Shown here: positions 42,753 through 50,803 of the stretch, in pieces
Layout of the letters: each line of letters opens with the position of its first letter
Position numbering within the stretch: the first letter of the stretch is position 1
DNA from: Mesorhizobium sp. CAU 1732
Lineage (GTDB): Bacteria > Pseudomonadota > Alphaproteobacteria > Rhizobiales > Rhizobiaceae
Direction of reading: 5' to 3'
NCBI RefSeq assembly: GCF_039888675.1
Contig: NZ_JBDQQR010000003.1
Coordinates: forward strand, 310,001-374,000
Length of the DNA: 64,000 nucleotides
The notes under the pieces: generated by a model
What the model saw: the letters and a program-made list of their open reading frames with translations, nothing else
Told to the model about the DNA's origin: nothing
Database searches by the model: none
Program-made: the position numbers and the translations under genes

Positions 42753-42781
42753 GGCGGCCCAGGAGGCCGCCTTTTCTTTTT
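42753..42781 (+). terminator. Rho-independent terminator after the SCP2 gene
   Basis: Stem GGCGGCC (42753-42759) / GGCCGCC (42765-42771) is followed by TTTTCTTTTT. It lies 31 nt after the stop codon. Confidence 0.92.
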
Positions 42782-42866
42782 CAGGTGCATAACGCTGAGG
42801 GCGATATCCGACGCGCGGATGGCGGGATAGAAGCGATTGCCTCATATCATCCGGAGCCAAGAATCC

Positions 42867-43193
42867 ATGTCCCTTCAACGCTTGCTGCCCGTTCTCACCC
42901 TTTCGCTGCTCGCAACGGCGATACCCGCACAGGCTGACGATCTGGTCTTCATGCTCGACAACCAGAGCAGCTATTCGATCGTCGAGTTCTATGCATCGCC
43001 CAGCGATGTCGGGAACTGGGAAGACGACATCCTCGGCACCGATGTCATGGCCTCGGGCGACTCAGGCCGCGTGACCATCGCGGACGGACGCGAGCAGTGC
43101 GAATACGACCTGCGTATCGTGTTCGAGGATGGTGATGTCACCGAAGACACGACCGATCTTTGTGAGACCGGCAGCTACACCGTAACCGACTGA
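42867..43193 (+). CDS. Small secreted protein of unknown function
   Basis: I chose ATG 42867, giving 108 residues; GGAG lies about 11 nt upstream. A Sec signal peptide (LQRLLPVLTLSLLATAIPAQ, cleavage before ADDL) precedes a small acidic domain with VFMLDNQSSYSIVEFYASPS and SGRVTIADGREQCEYDLRIV. Two Cys (in EQCEYD and DLCETG) could form a disulfide in the periplasm. Proteins like this recur in rhizobia as conserved hypotheticals in my memory; no function is known to me. It stands alone between two terminators. Confidence 0.85.
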   Translation: MSLQRLLPVLTLSLLATAIPAQADDLVFMLDNQSSYSIVEFYASPSDVGNWEDDILGTDVMASGDSGRVTIADGREQCEYDLRIVFEDGDVTEDTTDLCETGSYTVTD

Positions 43194-43220
43194 CTTGATC
43201 CGCATGCTTCAAGAATAGAA

Positions 43221-43246
43221 CGCCCGGCAGCCCCCGCTGCCAGGCG
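43221..43246. terminator. Bidirectional terminator between convergent genes
   Basis: CGCC-C-GGCAGC (43221-43231), loop CCCC, GCTGCC-A-GGCG (43236-43246): a 10-pair stem with one mismatch, preceded by AATAGAA and followed by TTGT. It separates the small secreted protein from the convergent acetyltransferase. Confidence 0.75.
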
Positions 43247-43270
43247 TTGTCCGTCGCAGACTTGGCCCGA

Positions 43271-43885
43271 TCAGGCTGCGAGCGACGTAGAGGCGCCGGC
43301 GGACTTGCGTCCCGTCGCCTTGAGGGGGCCGGACGCTCCGTCGAGCGCGCCCTCCTCCAGTTCCAGTGCGAGAAAGCGATGCGTCTCGAAGGGACCCGGC
43401 ATCGCGAGATGGCCCGTCCTGTCTGCGGTGAACCCGAACCGCGCATAATAGGGTGCGTCGCCGACGAGCAGGATCGCGCGATGGCCGCGCAGCCGCGCCT
43501 CGTCGATCGCCCGGCGCATCAGTGCCGACCCGATGCCCGCAGACGTCACGGACGGCTCGACGGCGAGCGGGCCGAGGAGAAGTGCCGCTCTACCGCCTGC
43601 ATCGACGTTCCAAAGCCGTACCGTGCCGGCAAGCGCTCCTTGAGCGTCCCGCGCTACAAATGCCAGCCCTTCGGCGGGAAGCCTGCCGCGACGCAGCGTC
43701 TCCGACGACTTCTTCTTGCGCTTCGGCCCCATGGCGCGATCAAGCAGCGCCTCGCGCGCCGGAACGTCGGCTGGCGTTTCGGTCTGGATGGTGAAAGCCG
43801 TGACGTGCTTGACCTCCCCGATCGTGGGGGAGATCAGCCAATCACCAACGATTGCTTCATTTTCAGCGGATGAGGAAAAGGCCAT
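43271..43885 (-). CDS. GNAT-family N-acetyltransferase
   Basis: This is a predicted acetyl-CoA-dependent acetyltransferase of 204 residues. I chose ATG 43885 because AAGGA lies 7 nt upstream; 22 further codons are open but lack support. The acetyl-CoA-binding region is LAVEPSVTSAGIGSALMRRA with RAILLVGDAPYYARFGF, the pattern of the YhbS-like subgroup. The C-terminal ~25 residues are Ala/Ser-rich. The substrate is unknown. It lies downstream of the ornithine decarboxylase and may be read through from it. Confidence 0.88.
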   Translation of the reverse strand: MAFSSSAENEAIVGDWLISPTIGEVKHVTAFTIQTETPADVPAREALLDRAMGPKRKKKSSETLRRGRLPAEGLAFVARDAQGALAGTVRLWNVDAGGRAALLLGPLAVEPSVTSAGIGSALMRRAIDEARLRGHRAILLVGDAPYYARFGFTADRTGHLAMPGPFETHRFLALELEEGALDGASGPLKATGRKSAGASTSLAA

Positions 43886-43956
43886 GACGTGATCCTTCAC
43901 GAGCGGATGTGTGTTCCACAAGCGAGCCCGCCGCCCGCAATGCGCGGGCAACGGAC

Positions 43957-43982
43957 GATCTGACGGCGTGAGCCGTCAGATC
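43957..43982. terminator. Hairpin at the end of the ornithine decarboxylase gene
   Basis: A perfect 11-bp stem GATCTGACGGC / GCCGTCAGATC with loop GTGA includes the stop codon of the gene. A second stem GCCCGC / GCGGGC lies at 43933-43949. No U-run follows on the minus strand, so intrinsic termination is uncertain; it may protect the 3' end. Confidence 0.45.
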
Positions 43983-45109
43983 ACGTAGGATCGGAGAGGC
44001 TCGAAGCCGTTGAAGGCGACCGCGGAATAGGTCGTGGTGTAGGCGCCCGTGCCCTCGATCAGCACCTCGTCGCCGATCGTCAGCGAGAGCGGCAGCGGAT
44101 ACGGGGTCTTCTCGTACATCACGTCAGCCGAATCGCAGGTCGGACCGGCGAGCACGCAAGGCGCAACCTCGCCGCCATCGTGCGGTGTCGAGATCGGGTA
44201 ACGGATCGCCTCGTCCATCGTCTCGGCGAGACCGCCGAACTTGCCGATGTCGAGGAACACCCAGCGCACATTGTCGTTGTCGGCCTTCTTGGAGATCAGC
44301 ACGACTTCCGACTTAATGACGCCGGCATTGCCGACCATGCCGCGGCCTGGCTCGATGATCGTCTCCGGCAGGCGGTTGCCGAAATGCTTGCGCAGCGCGC
44401 CGAAGATCGCCTGGCCGTAGGCCTGTGCGGTGGGCACGTCCTTGAGGTAGCGCGTCGGGAAACCGCCGCCCATGTTCACCATCTTGAGCACGATGCCCTC
44501 GTCCGCGAGCTTGGCGAACACGGCCTTCGCATCGCCGAGCGCCTTGTCCCAGGCGCCGAGGTCGGTCTGCTGCGAGCCGACATGGAACGACACGCCATGC
44601 GCGTCGAGGCCGAGCGAGGCTGCCAGGCGAAGCACGTCGACGGCCATCGCGGGAACGCAGCCGAACTTGCGCGACAGCGGCCACTCGGCGCCTTCACCAT
44701 CGGTCAGGACGCGGCAGAACACGCGGGAGCCCGGCGCAACGCGAGCGATCTTCTCGACTTCTTCGACGCAATCCACCGCGAAGAGCCGGATACCGAGTTC
44801 ATACGCGCGAAGAATGTCGCGCTCCTTCTTGATCGTGTTGCCGAACGAGATGCGATCCGCAGGCGCGCCGGCATCCATCGCCATCTCGATTTCCGCGACC
44901 GAAGCGGTGTCGAAGGACGAGCCGAGGCCGGCGAGCAGCCGCAGGATTTCCGGAGCCGGGTTCGCCTTCACCGCGTAGTAGATCTTGGAGTCCGGCAGCG
45001 CCTTTTCGAAGGCGTTGAAATTGTCGGCAACGACGTCGAGATCGACGACGAGGCATGGGCCGGCGGGACGACGGGTGGCGAGGAAATCGAGGATGCGCTG
45101 GGTGGCCAT
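43976..45109 (-). CDS. Ornithine decarboxylase (PLP fold type III; possibly lysine/ornithine)
   Basis: This enzyme makes putrescine from ornithine (or cadaverine from lysine). I chose ATG 45109, giving 377 residues; GGAGAG precedes it. The PLP lysine is Lys48 in KIYYAVKANPAPEIL. Other alanine-racemase-fold motifs are HGVSFHVGSQQTDLGAWDKA, IIEPGRGMVGNAG and the active-site Cys in AGPTCDSADVMYE. Length and sequence match the eukaryotic-like decarboxylases of alphaproteobacteria. A long structured leader (45110-45546) suggests polyamine- or ornithine-responsive control. Confidence 0.93.
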   Translation of the reverse strand: MATQRILDFLATRRPAGPCLVVDLDVVADNFNAFEKALPDSKIYYAVKANPAPEILRLLAGLGSSFDTASVAEIEMAMDAGAPADRISFGNTIKKERDILRAYELGIRLFAVDCVEEVEKIARVAPGSRVFCRVLTDGEGAEWPLSRKFGCVPAMAVDVLRLAASLGLDAHGVSFHVGSQQTDLGAWDKALGDAKAVFAKLADEGIVLKMVNMGGGFPTRYLKDVPTAQAYGQAIFGALRKHFGNRLPETIIEPGRGMVGNAGVIKSEVVLISKKADNDNVRWVFLDIGKFGGLAETMDEAIRYPISTPHDGGEVAPCVLAGPTCDSADVMYEKTPYPLPLSLTIGDEVLIEGTGAYTTTYSAVAFNGFEPLRSYVI

Positions 45110-45546
45110 GTGTCTCTCCAATCGCGGTCCCAAAACGGGGACCGCTTCATCTCAGGCTGCGGGTTTTCGGCGCTCGGCCACGGACCCGCGGTGGACAAAG
45201 GGCGCGATGGTGTGAATCAGGGCTCAGCCGGTGGAGGACACCGAGCCTTGAGACGCGCATCACGCGGCGATGAGCATCGGCCTTGCGGCCAGCGCTCGCT
45301 TTGTCTGCCTCAGCTTTGGAGAAACCCTCCGCACTGCCGGCAATGAAGGTGTGCCTCTTCAGTAACCCCGGTCTTTGGACGACCGGCAGAACACCAGAAA
45401 GGCCCGCACCGTCGTTGCTTCAAGATGTCCTCGATCTTGGCGGTTGGCCGCGAGACCGACTGGAGGGGTTAGTTCCAGGTACCTTACCGTGTCCCTCACC
45501 AAACGAGGGACCGGCGGACACCCACAGGCACGTGCGACTTTGGGCA
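45110..45546 (-). ncRNA. Structured 5' leader of the ornithine decarboxylase gene (speF-leader type)
   Basis: From a promoter ending near 45553 to the ATG at 45109 the minus-strand transcript has ~437 nt without a full gene. Hairpins in plus coordinates: CCGGTC/GACCGG (45368-45386), GGCC/GGCC (45279-45290), GGCTC...GAGCC (45221-45247), and an 8-bp GCGGTCCC/GGGACCGC stem (45124-45145) just before the ribosome site. An open frame ending at 45359 with C-terminal residues VRAFLVFCRSSKDRGY overlaps the first hairpin and could be a leader peptide. The speF RNA family is known from this location in alphaproteobacteria; I have not matched the covariance model. Confidence 0.65.
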
Positions 45547-45552
45547 AGCGCG

Positions 45553-45581
45553 GATATATGGATATGCCCTGTCACAATCAA
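45553..45581 (-). promoter_or_regulatory. Probable sigma-70 promoter of the ornithine decarboxylase leader
   Basis: Minus-strand TTGATT (45576-45581), 17-nt spacer, TATATC (45553-45558). Transcription would begin near 45546 and produce the long leader. The divergent amidase promoter must lie in the remaining A-rich 45582-45650. Confidence 0.55.
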
Positions 45582-45655
45582 CGAAAAAAATGCGGCAGGT
45601 TGAAAAAAATCTTTCGCTGAACGAAGGTGCCCGCATCGTTTAACAGGTGCGAACA

Positions 45656-46852
45656 ATGCAGATCCGGCACGACTCCTTCAACGCCTTCCTCGACCACTCG
45701 GATGCCCCGGTTTCCAACGCTTCCGAAGGCCCCCTCGCCGGACTGACACTTGCGGTCAAGGACATCTACGACATAGCGGGACAGAGGTCGGGCGGCGGCA
45801 ATCCGCAGCGGCTTGCCGAGATCGCGCCTGCAAAAAGCACCGCACCGTCGATCCAGAAACTTCTGGATGCGGGTGCACGATTCGTCGGGCGGACACAGAC
45901 CGACGAGCTGACCTTTTCACTCATGGGCCAGAACGCGCACTATCCCGAGCCCATCAATGCGGCGGCGCCGGATCGCGTCACCGGTGGCTCCTCGTCGGGC
46001 TCGGCCGCGGCGGTTGCCGCCGGCCTTGTCGATATCGCAATCGGCTCGGATACCGGCGGGTCGATCCGCGCGCCCGCGAGCTTCTGCGGCCTCATCGGCC
46101 TGCGCCCCACCCACGGGGCAATCTCGCTTGAGGACGCCATGCCGCTCGCGCTATCGCTCGATACGTTCGGATGGTTCACCAGGGACATCGGAACGTATGA
46201 AGCGGTGGGGGACGTGCTGCTGGGCGTGTCTCCTCGAAAGGACGAAAAGTCCCACCCGCTCCGCCTCGCCGCACTCGACGCTCTGGTGCTCGGCAGGGCG
46301 GAAGCCGCCGACTACGAACGCATGGTCGGATTGGTGACCACGGCACTCGGCAAGGTCGATACCGCCCCTGCTTTGTCGCACTCGATCGACGATCTGTACT
46401 GGTCGTTCCGGCGCATCCAAGCCTATGAGGCGTGGGCAACCCACGGCGCGTGGATTTCGGCGGCGGATCGCCGGCTTGGGCCAAGTGTGAAGGAGCGCTT
46501 CGAGTTCGGAGAGACCATCGACGCGGCGACGTATCGACAAGAGACCGCGAAACGCGACGCGTTTCGCGCCGAACTCGCAGCCCTTCTGGGTGAGGACGGC
46601 GTTCTCATCATGCCGACCGTGCCTGGTGCGGCACCGCTCAAGAACGAGCCCTTCGACGATTTGCAGGCCTATCGCGAGCGCGCCTTGCGCCTGCTTTGCC
46701 TGTCCGGGCTCTCCGGCTTCCCGCAGATCACGCTGCCGCTGGGCAGCGTCGAGGGAGCGCCGTTCGGACTATCGCTTCTCGGACCCGCCGGCTCCGACCG
46801 TCGCCTCATCGGGCTCTCACGCATGATCATCGACGCATCGAAGGAAAGCTGA
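45656..46852 (+). CDS. Amidase signature enzyme
   Basis: This is a Ser-cisSer-Lys hydrolase of the amidase family, 398 residues. I chose ATG 45656; a GTG three codons earlier is also possible. The catalytic Lys is near residue 35 in TLAVKDIYDIAG. The Gly/Ser loop is GGSSSGSAAAVAAG and the nucleophile segment is AIGSDTGGSIRAPASFCGLI. It is shorter than GatA and stands alone, so it is not the Glu-tRNA amidotransferase. The substrate is unknown. A LysR gene follows 2 nt after its stop and may regulate it. Confidence 0.9.
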   Translation: MQIRHDSFNAFLDHSDAPVSNASEGPLAGLTLAVKDIYDIAGQRSGGGNPQRLAEIAPAKSTAPSIQKLLDAGARFVGRTQTDELTFSLMGQNAHYPEPINAAAPDRVTGGSSSGSAAAVAAGLVDIAIGSDTGGSIRAPASFCGLIGLRPTHGAISLEDAMPLALSLDTFGWFTRDIGTYEAVGDVLLGVSPRKDEKSHPLRLAALDALVLGRAEAADYERMVGLVTTALGKVDTAPALSHSIDDLYWSFRRIQAYEAWATHGAWISAADRRLGPSVKERFEFGETIDAATYRQETAKRDAFRAELAALLGEDGVLIMPTVPGAAPLKNEPFDDLQAYRERALRLLCLSGLSGFPQITLPLGSVEGAPFGLSLLGPAGSDRRLIGLSRMIIDASKES

Positions 46853-46854
46853 AC

Positions 46855-47754
46855 ATGGACACGCTGACGCGCATGCGCGCATTCATCGAGGTGGTGGAGG
46901 CTGAAGGCTTCTCAGCCGCCGCCCGCAAGATCGGGCGCTCGAAGGCGCTACTTTCCAAATATGTCCGCGAACTCGAAGACGAACTCGGCGCGCTCCTGCT
47001 GAACCGAACGACACGCCAGTTCTCGCTCACCGAAACGGGTCATACCTATTTCAAGCGCGCCACGGAGATCGTCCGCGAAATCGACAGCCTCGCGGATACG
47101 GTTCGCGACTCGTCCGGTGACGTGAAGGGCCGCATCAAGCTTTCAGCGCCGCGTACCTTCTCCGACGCGCCGATCGGGCAGTCACTCATCGACTTCGCAA
47201 AGGCCTATCCGGACATCGTGCTCGACATCCACCTCGATGACCGGTTCGTCGATCTGGTCGAGGAAGGCTTCGATCTCGCGGTGCGCATCACACGGCTGGA
47301 GGATTCCTCGATGATCGCTCGGCGCCTGACGCCGTTTGCGCTGAAGATCTGCGCCTCGCCGCAGACGCTCGAAAAATACGGAAAGCCCGAAAAGCCGCAG
47401 GATTTGGCGAAGATGCCCTGCATCATCGACACCAACGGCCGCTGGCTCTCCAACTGGCCCTTCATGCGCGAAAATGGCGAGATGTTCAGCGTCGCGGTTT
47501 CCGGCCCCATCGAAGCCAACAGCCCGCTGACGACGCGCGCGGCCGCGATCGCGAACCTCGGCTTTGCGCCGCTCCCGGATTTCATCGCGGCACCCGCACT
47601 TGAGAGCGGCGAACTGGTCTCCGTTCTGGACCAATGGCTCCCACGCGGCGGCGGCATCTTCGCGGTCTACCCGCACCGCCGCTATCTTCCTGCGAAGGTC
47701 CGGGTCTTCGTCGATTTCCTCGTGCAGTGGTTCAAGCTGCGCGACGCCGCGTGA
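46855..47754 (+). CDS. LysR-family transcriptional regulator
   Basis: It has 299 residues from ATG 46855, 2 nt after the amidase stop. The N-terminal HTH is TRMRAFIEVVEAEGFSAAAR then KIGRSKALLSKYVRELEDEL. The effector domain includes GRIKLSAPRTFSDAPIG and LDDRFVDLVEEGFDLAVRIT, the pattern of the CrgA/AaeR-like subgroup. Being co-directional with, not divergent from, the amidase is unusual for LysR genes. The target is unknown. Confidence 0.93.
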   Translation: MDTLTRMRAFIEVVEAEGFSAAARKIGRSKALLSKYVRELEDELGALLLNRTTRQFSLTETGHTYFKRATEIVREIDSLADTVRDSSGDVKGRIKLSAPRTFSDAPIGQSLIDFAKAYPDIVLDIHLDDRFVDLVEEGFDLAVRITRLEDSSMIARRLTPFALKICASPQTLEKYGKPEKPQDLAKMPCIIDTNGRWLSNWPFMRENGEMFSVAVSGPIEANSPLTTRAAAIANLGFAPLPDFIAAPALESGELVSVLDQWLPRGGGIFAVYPHRRYLPAKVRVFVDFLVQWFKLRDAA

Positions 47755-47830
47755 ATTCGAGCCGGTGGCGTCCCATTTTCGCCGGGTTTCTGGTAATGCT
47801 CGCGCATGCACTCGAAGGGGACGGGCCAAC

Positions 47831-48499
47831 GTGAATCGCAGCGCGAAATCGGGATGGATTCCTGCACTGGCCGTATGCTCGACCATTGCAGGCGCAGCGC
47901 CGTCCTGGGCGCACCCGCATGTCTTTGCGGAGGCAAATCTGGAAGTGGCGGTCGCGGCAGACGGCACGGTCGAATCACTGCGCCATGTCTGGCGCTTCGA
48001 CGACCTCTTCTCCAGCACCGTTCTGCTCGAATTCGACGCGAATGCCGACCTCGAACTCGATTCTGCCGAGCTTGAGAAGGTCGGCGCGGTCATCCACGAT
48101 TCGCTGTCCGAGTTCGGCTATTTCCAGATCGTCACTGCCGACGGCAAGGACGTGAAGATGCAGGCGCCCGACCGGATCATGGCCAATTTCGAGGATAACC
48201 AGCTCATCATTCTCTTCGAATCCAAGCCAGCGGAGCCGCTCGCACTTTCGGATTCGCTGAGTTTCGGCGTCTATGACCCGACCTTCTACACCGCCATCGA
48301 CTTTTACGAAGACGCGAACCTGACAGTCCCGAACATGCCTCAAAACTGCACCCGAACGGTCGTGCGACCGGACCCCGACGAAGCGATCGCCCAGAACCAG
48401 CAATCGCTGACCGACGCCTTCTTCGAAGATCCGAGCAGCAACGATTTGAGCAAGATCTTCGCCACGCGGCTTGAGCTCAACTGCACGGCGCAAGGCTGA
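47831..48499 (+). CDS. DUF1007 periplasmic protein linked to the NicO transporter
   Basis: I chose GTG 47831, giving 222 residues, because it opens a signal peptide (IPALAVCSTIAGAAPSWA cleaving before HPHVFAEANLEV). The mature protein begins HPHVF, a likely metal-binding N terminus. Further DUF1007 hallmarks are VWRFDDLFSSTVLLEFDANA and ALSDSLSFGVYDPTFYTAID. Its stop overlaps the transporter start. DUF1007 proteins commonly accompany nickel/cobalt transporters and are thought to be periplasmic partners; the exact role is not known. Confidence 0.88.
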   Translation: MNRSAKSGWIPALAVCSTIAGAAPSWAHPHVFAEANLEVAVAADGTVESLRHVWRFDDLFSSTVLLEFDANADLELDSAELEKVGAVIHDSLSEFGYFQIVTADGKDVKMQAPDRIMANFEDNQLIILFESKPAEPLALSDSLSFGVYDPTFYTAIDFYEDANLTVPNMPQNCTRTVVRPDPDEAIAQNQQSLTDAFFEDPSSNDLSKIFATRLELNCTAQG

Positions 48500-49593
48500 T
48501 GGCGATGAAGAAGACCACCGTCCGCGCCGTATTCACCATCATCGCGCTGACCTACGTCGCGACCCATTTCCTCGGTCATGCACATGCGCAGAGTTCGCTC
48601 GGTATCGGTGCGAACGAGGCCACACTGCCGTCCACCGGATTGTTCGCAAGCACCCTCAACTGGATCAATGCGCAGCAACAGGGCTTCTACCGATCGCTGA
48701 CTGGGGCGTTGCGCGAAATGCGAGACGGCGACGGAGGCGTGTGGATGCTGGTTGGCCTGTCCTTCGCCTATGGCGTGTTCCACGCGGCAGGCCCCGGCCA
48801 CGGCAAGGCGGTCATCTCATCCTACATGCTCGCCAACGAGGTCGCGTTGCGCCGTGGCGTGATGCTGTCATTCGTCTCGGCCATGCTGCAGGCCGTAAGC
48901 GCCATCGTCATCATGGCGGCAGTGTTCCTGATCCTGCGCGGAACCAGCGTGTCGATGACCGACGCGACCCGCTTTCTCGAAATCGCCAGCTACGTGCTCG
49001 TCACGGGTTTCGGCGCTTGGCTTGTCTGGCTGAAAGCCGGCCCGCTGGTCAGGCGCCGTGTGTTCGGCGCGCCCGCGCACAGCCTGTCATCGGCGGCACA
49101 GCACAGCCACGGCGATCACGATCATTCGACCTGCTCGCACGAGCACCATCACGATCATGACCATCATCATGGGCATGACCACGCCCATGCACATCACCAT
49201 CACGCCGAAGGCGACGTCTGCTCGAGCTGCGGCCACTCCCATGCGCCGGACCCCCGCATGCTGTCGGGCGATCGCTTCGACTGGAAGACGGCCTGGGCGG
49301 CGATCATCGCCGTGGGACTGCGTCCATGCACCGGCGCGCTGATCGTCTTGTCCTTCGCGTTCCTCAACGGGCTTTACGCCCGTGGCGTGCTTTCGGTCTT
49401 CGCCATGGCGCTGGGAACCGCAATCACAGTGTCGATCCTCGCGACGATCGCCGTGACCGCCAAGAACCTGGCCGTAGCCTATGCAGGCGACGGCCACACC
49501 GGCAACCGCATTCACACCGCCATCGAGATCGGCGGTGCGATGTTCGTGCTGCTTCTGGGCGTGACGCTGCTGACGGCGAGCCTGAGCGCGTAG
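48499..49593 (+). CDS. Nickel/cobalt efflux transporter, NicO/RcnA family
   Basis: This is an inner-membrane Ni/Co exporter of 364 residues. The NicO signature is SFAYGVFHAAGPGHGKAVIS. An N-terminal signal-like helix is followed by three TM segments, a cytoplasmic His-rich loop (about residues 205-250, about 20 His plus CSSCGHSH), and three more TM segments beginning TAWAAIIAVGLRPCTGALIV. The His cluster is the expected metal sensor or chelator. The ATG overlaps the DUF1007 stop (TGATG). No RcnR-type regulator is adjacent. Confidence 0.92.
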   Translation: MAMKKTTVRAVFTIIALTYVATHFLGHAHAQSSLGIGANEATLPSTGLFASTLNWINAQQQGFYRSLTGALREMRDGDGGVWMLVGLSFAYGVFHAAGPGHGKAVISSYMLANEVALRRGVMLSFVSAMLQAVSAIVIMAAVFLILRGTSVSMTDATRFLEIASYVLVTGFGAWLVWLKAGPLVRRRVFGAPAHSLSSAAQHSHGDHDHSTCSHEHHHDHDHHHGHDHAHAHHHHAEGDVCSSCGHSHAPDPRMLSGDRFDWKTAWAAIIAVGLRPCTGALIVLSFAFLNGLYARGVLSVFAMALGTAITVSILATIAVTAKNLAVAYAGDGHTGNRIHTAIEIGGAMFVLLLGVTLLTASLSA

Positions 49594-49608
49594 CGCAAGC
49601 CCGACGCC

Positions 49609-50583
49609 CTACCCTGCCGCGTCGGTCAGCTCATCCTCGATATGGGCGCGGATGATCTCGTCGAAACTCGTCTCGGCCTGAAAGCCGAGCTCCCGCGCAC
49701 GCCTGGCCTCGAACCGAGTCGGCCAGTTCTTCACCAGCGCCCAGATCGCATCGTCATGCTGCTCCCGGATCAGCGCGACGGTGTCCGACCCGGCGATACG
49801 CTCCAGCGCCTCGATCTGCTCTCCAACCGTGACGCCGACGCCAGGCAGCGTCAGGTTGCGGCGCGGGCCGACCTTGGCGCCATCGATGCTCGCCGCATGC
49901 ATCAGGAAACCGACGGCCGAGCGCGGGCTTGCATGGGTGTGCACGACGTCACGCGGCACAGGAAGCACCGCGGGATGACCGGCGAGCGGTTCGCGGATGA
50001 TGTTGGAGAAGAAGCCGGATGCAGCCTTGTTGGGCTTGCCGGGACGGACGCAGATGGTCGGCAGGCGAAGCCCGATTCCGTCCATGAAACCGCGCCGCGT
50101 GTAATCGGTCAGAAGCGCTTCGGACATCAGCTTCTGCGTGCCGTATGACGTGAGCGGCACGGTGTGGAAGTCGTCCGGGATGATATCGGGATACGGGCCG
50201 CCGAACACTGCGATCGACGACGTGAACACGACACGCGGACAATTGCCCGCCTCGCGAATTGCGTCGAAAAGCGCGCGCGAGCCGTCGAGATTGACGCGAT
50301 AGCCGAGCGCGAGATCGGATTCGGCTTCGCCCGAGACGATACCCGCCAGATGGAAGATCAGGTCGGGCTTCGGTGCGACGAGCGCCGCTGCCGCGCCCTC
50401 CTCGGCAAGATCGCCGACATGCACGGTGATGTGCATCGAGGGGCATGATCGCGCATCGAAGGGCACGACGTCATGCAGGTCGAGCGCCGAAATCTCGCGC
50501 CCGCCGACCTTGCGATCCGCCATCAGGCGATGAGCCAGCTTGCGGCCCACCATTCCGGCGGCTCCGGTGATCAAAATGCGCAC
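49609..50583 (-). CDS. NAD-dependent epimerase/dehydratase, D-erythronate dehydrogenase-like
   Basis: This is an extended-SDR enzyme of 324 residues. I chose GTG 50583 because AAGGAG lies 7 nt upstream and it starts RILITGAAGMVGRKLAHRLM, with the Rossmann GxxGxxG at the N terminus. Catalytic residues are in VVFTSSIAVFGGPYPD and the Tyr-x3-Lys of TSYGTQKLMSEALL. The overall sequence recalls DenD, which oxidises D-erythronate to the 2-keto acid. No denA/denB partner genes are nearby, so the substrate is tentative. It starts 1 nt after a small membrane-protein gene. Confidence 0.85.
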   Translation of the reverse strand: MRILITGAAGMVGRKLAHRLMADRKVGGREISALDLHDVVPFDARSCPSMHITVHVGDLAEEGAAAALVAPKPDLIFHLAGIVSGEAESDLALGYRVNLDGSRALFDAIREAGNCPRVVFTSSIAVFGGPYPDIIPDDFHTVPLTSYGTQKLMSEALLTDYTRRGFMDGIGLRLPTICVRPGKPNKAASGFFSNIIREPLAGHPAVLPVPRDVVHTHASPRSAVGFLMHAASIDGAKVGPRRNLTLPGVGVTVGEQIEALERIAGSDTVALIREQHDDAIWALVKNWPTRFEARRARELGFQAETSFDEIIRAHIEDELTDAAG

Positions 50584-50584
50584 G

Positions 50585-50791
50585 CTATTTCTCCTTGTTC
50601 CGCTGGCTGCGTCCACGCAGCCACAGCACGACGAAAGGCGCCACGAGGAACACGGCACCGAATGCGCCCGCAGCATAGGTCGAATAGGCGGCGAGATCGA
50701 CCATGATCGTCGGCAGCAGGAATGCCACCAGCCCGAATCCAATGAGAATTATCGCCGCTGCGATAGCGGCACTCCGGTCGCTTTTGGTCAT
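50585..50791 (-). CDS. Small two-helix membrane protein of unknown function
   Basis: It has 68 residues. Two hydrophobic helices (AAAIILIGFGLVAFLLPTIM and YAAGAFGAVFLVAPFVVLWL) are followed by a basic tail RGRSQRNKEK. It lies between the CDF exporter (12 nt) and the epimerase (1 nt) on the same strand, so it is probably co-transcribed with both. I do not recognise a family. Confidence 0.75.
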   Translation of the reverse strand: MTKSDRSAAIAAAIILIGFGLVAFLLPTIMVDLAAYSTYAAGAFGAVFLVAPFVVLWLRGRSQRNKEK

Positions 50792-50803
50792 GAACCTCTT
50801 TGC

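Noticed and set aside
44180..45346. 388-residue plus-strand open frame
   Set aside because: Antisense to ornithine decarboxylase and its leader; shadow composition.
45359..45547. 62-residue frame in the decarboxylase leader as a full-length protein
   Set aside because: Its TTG start at 45547 lies at or before the predicted transcription start, so the whole frame is unlikely to be translated. Only a shorter C-terminal peptide is kept as a hypothesis.
49110..49215. CAT/CAC-rich repetitive DNA considered as a tandem repeat
   Set aside because: It encodes the His-rich loop of the NicO transporter; the repetition is at the codon level, expected for this family.
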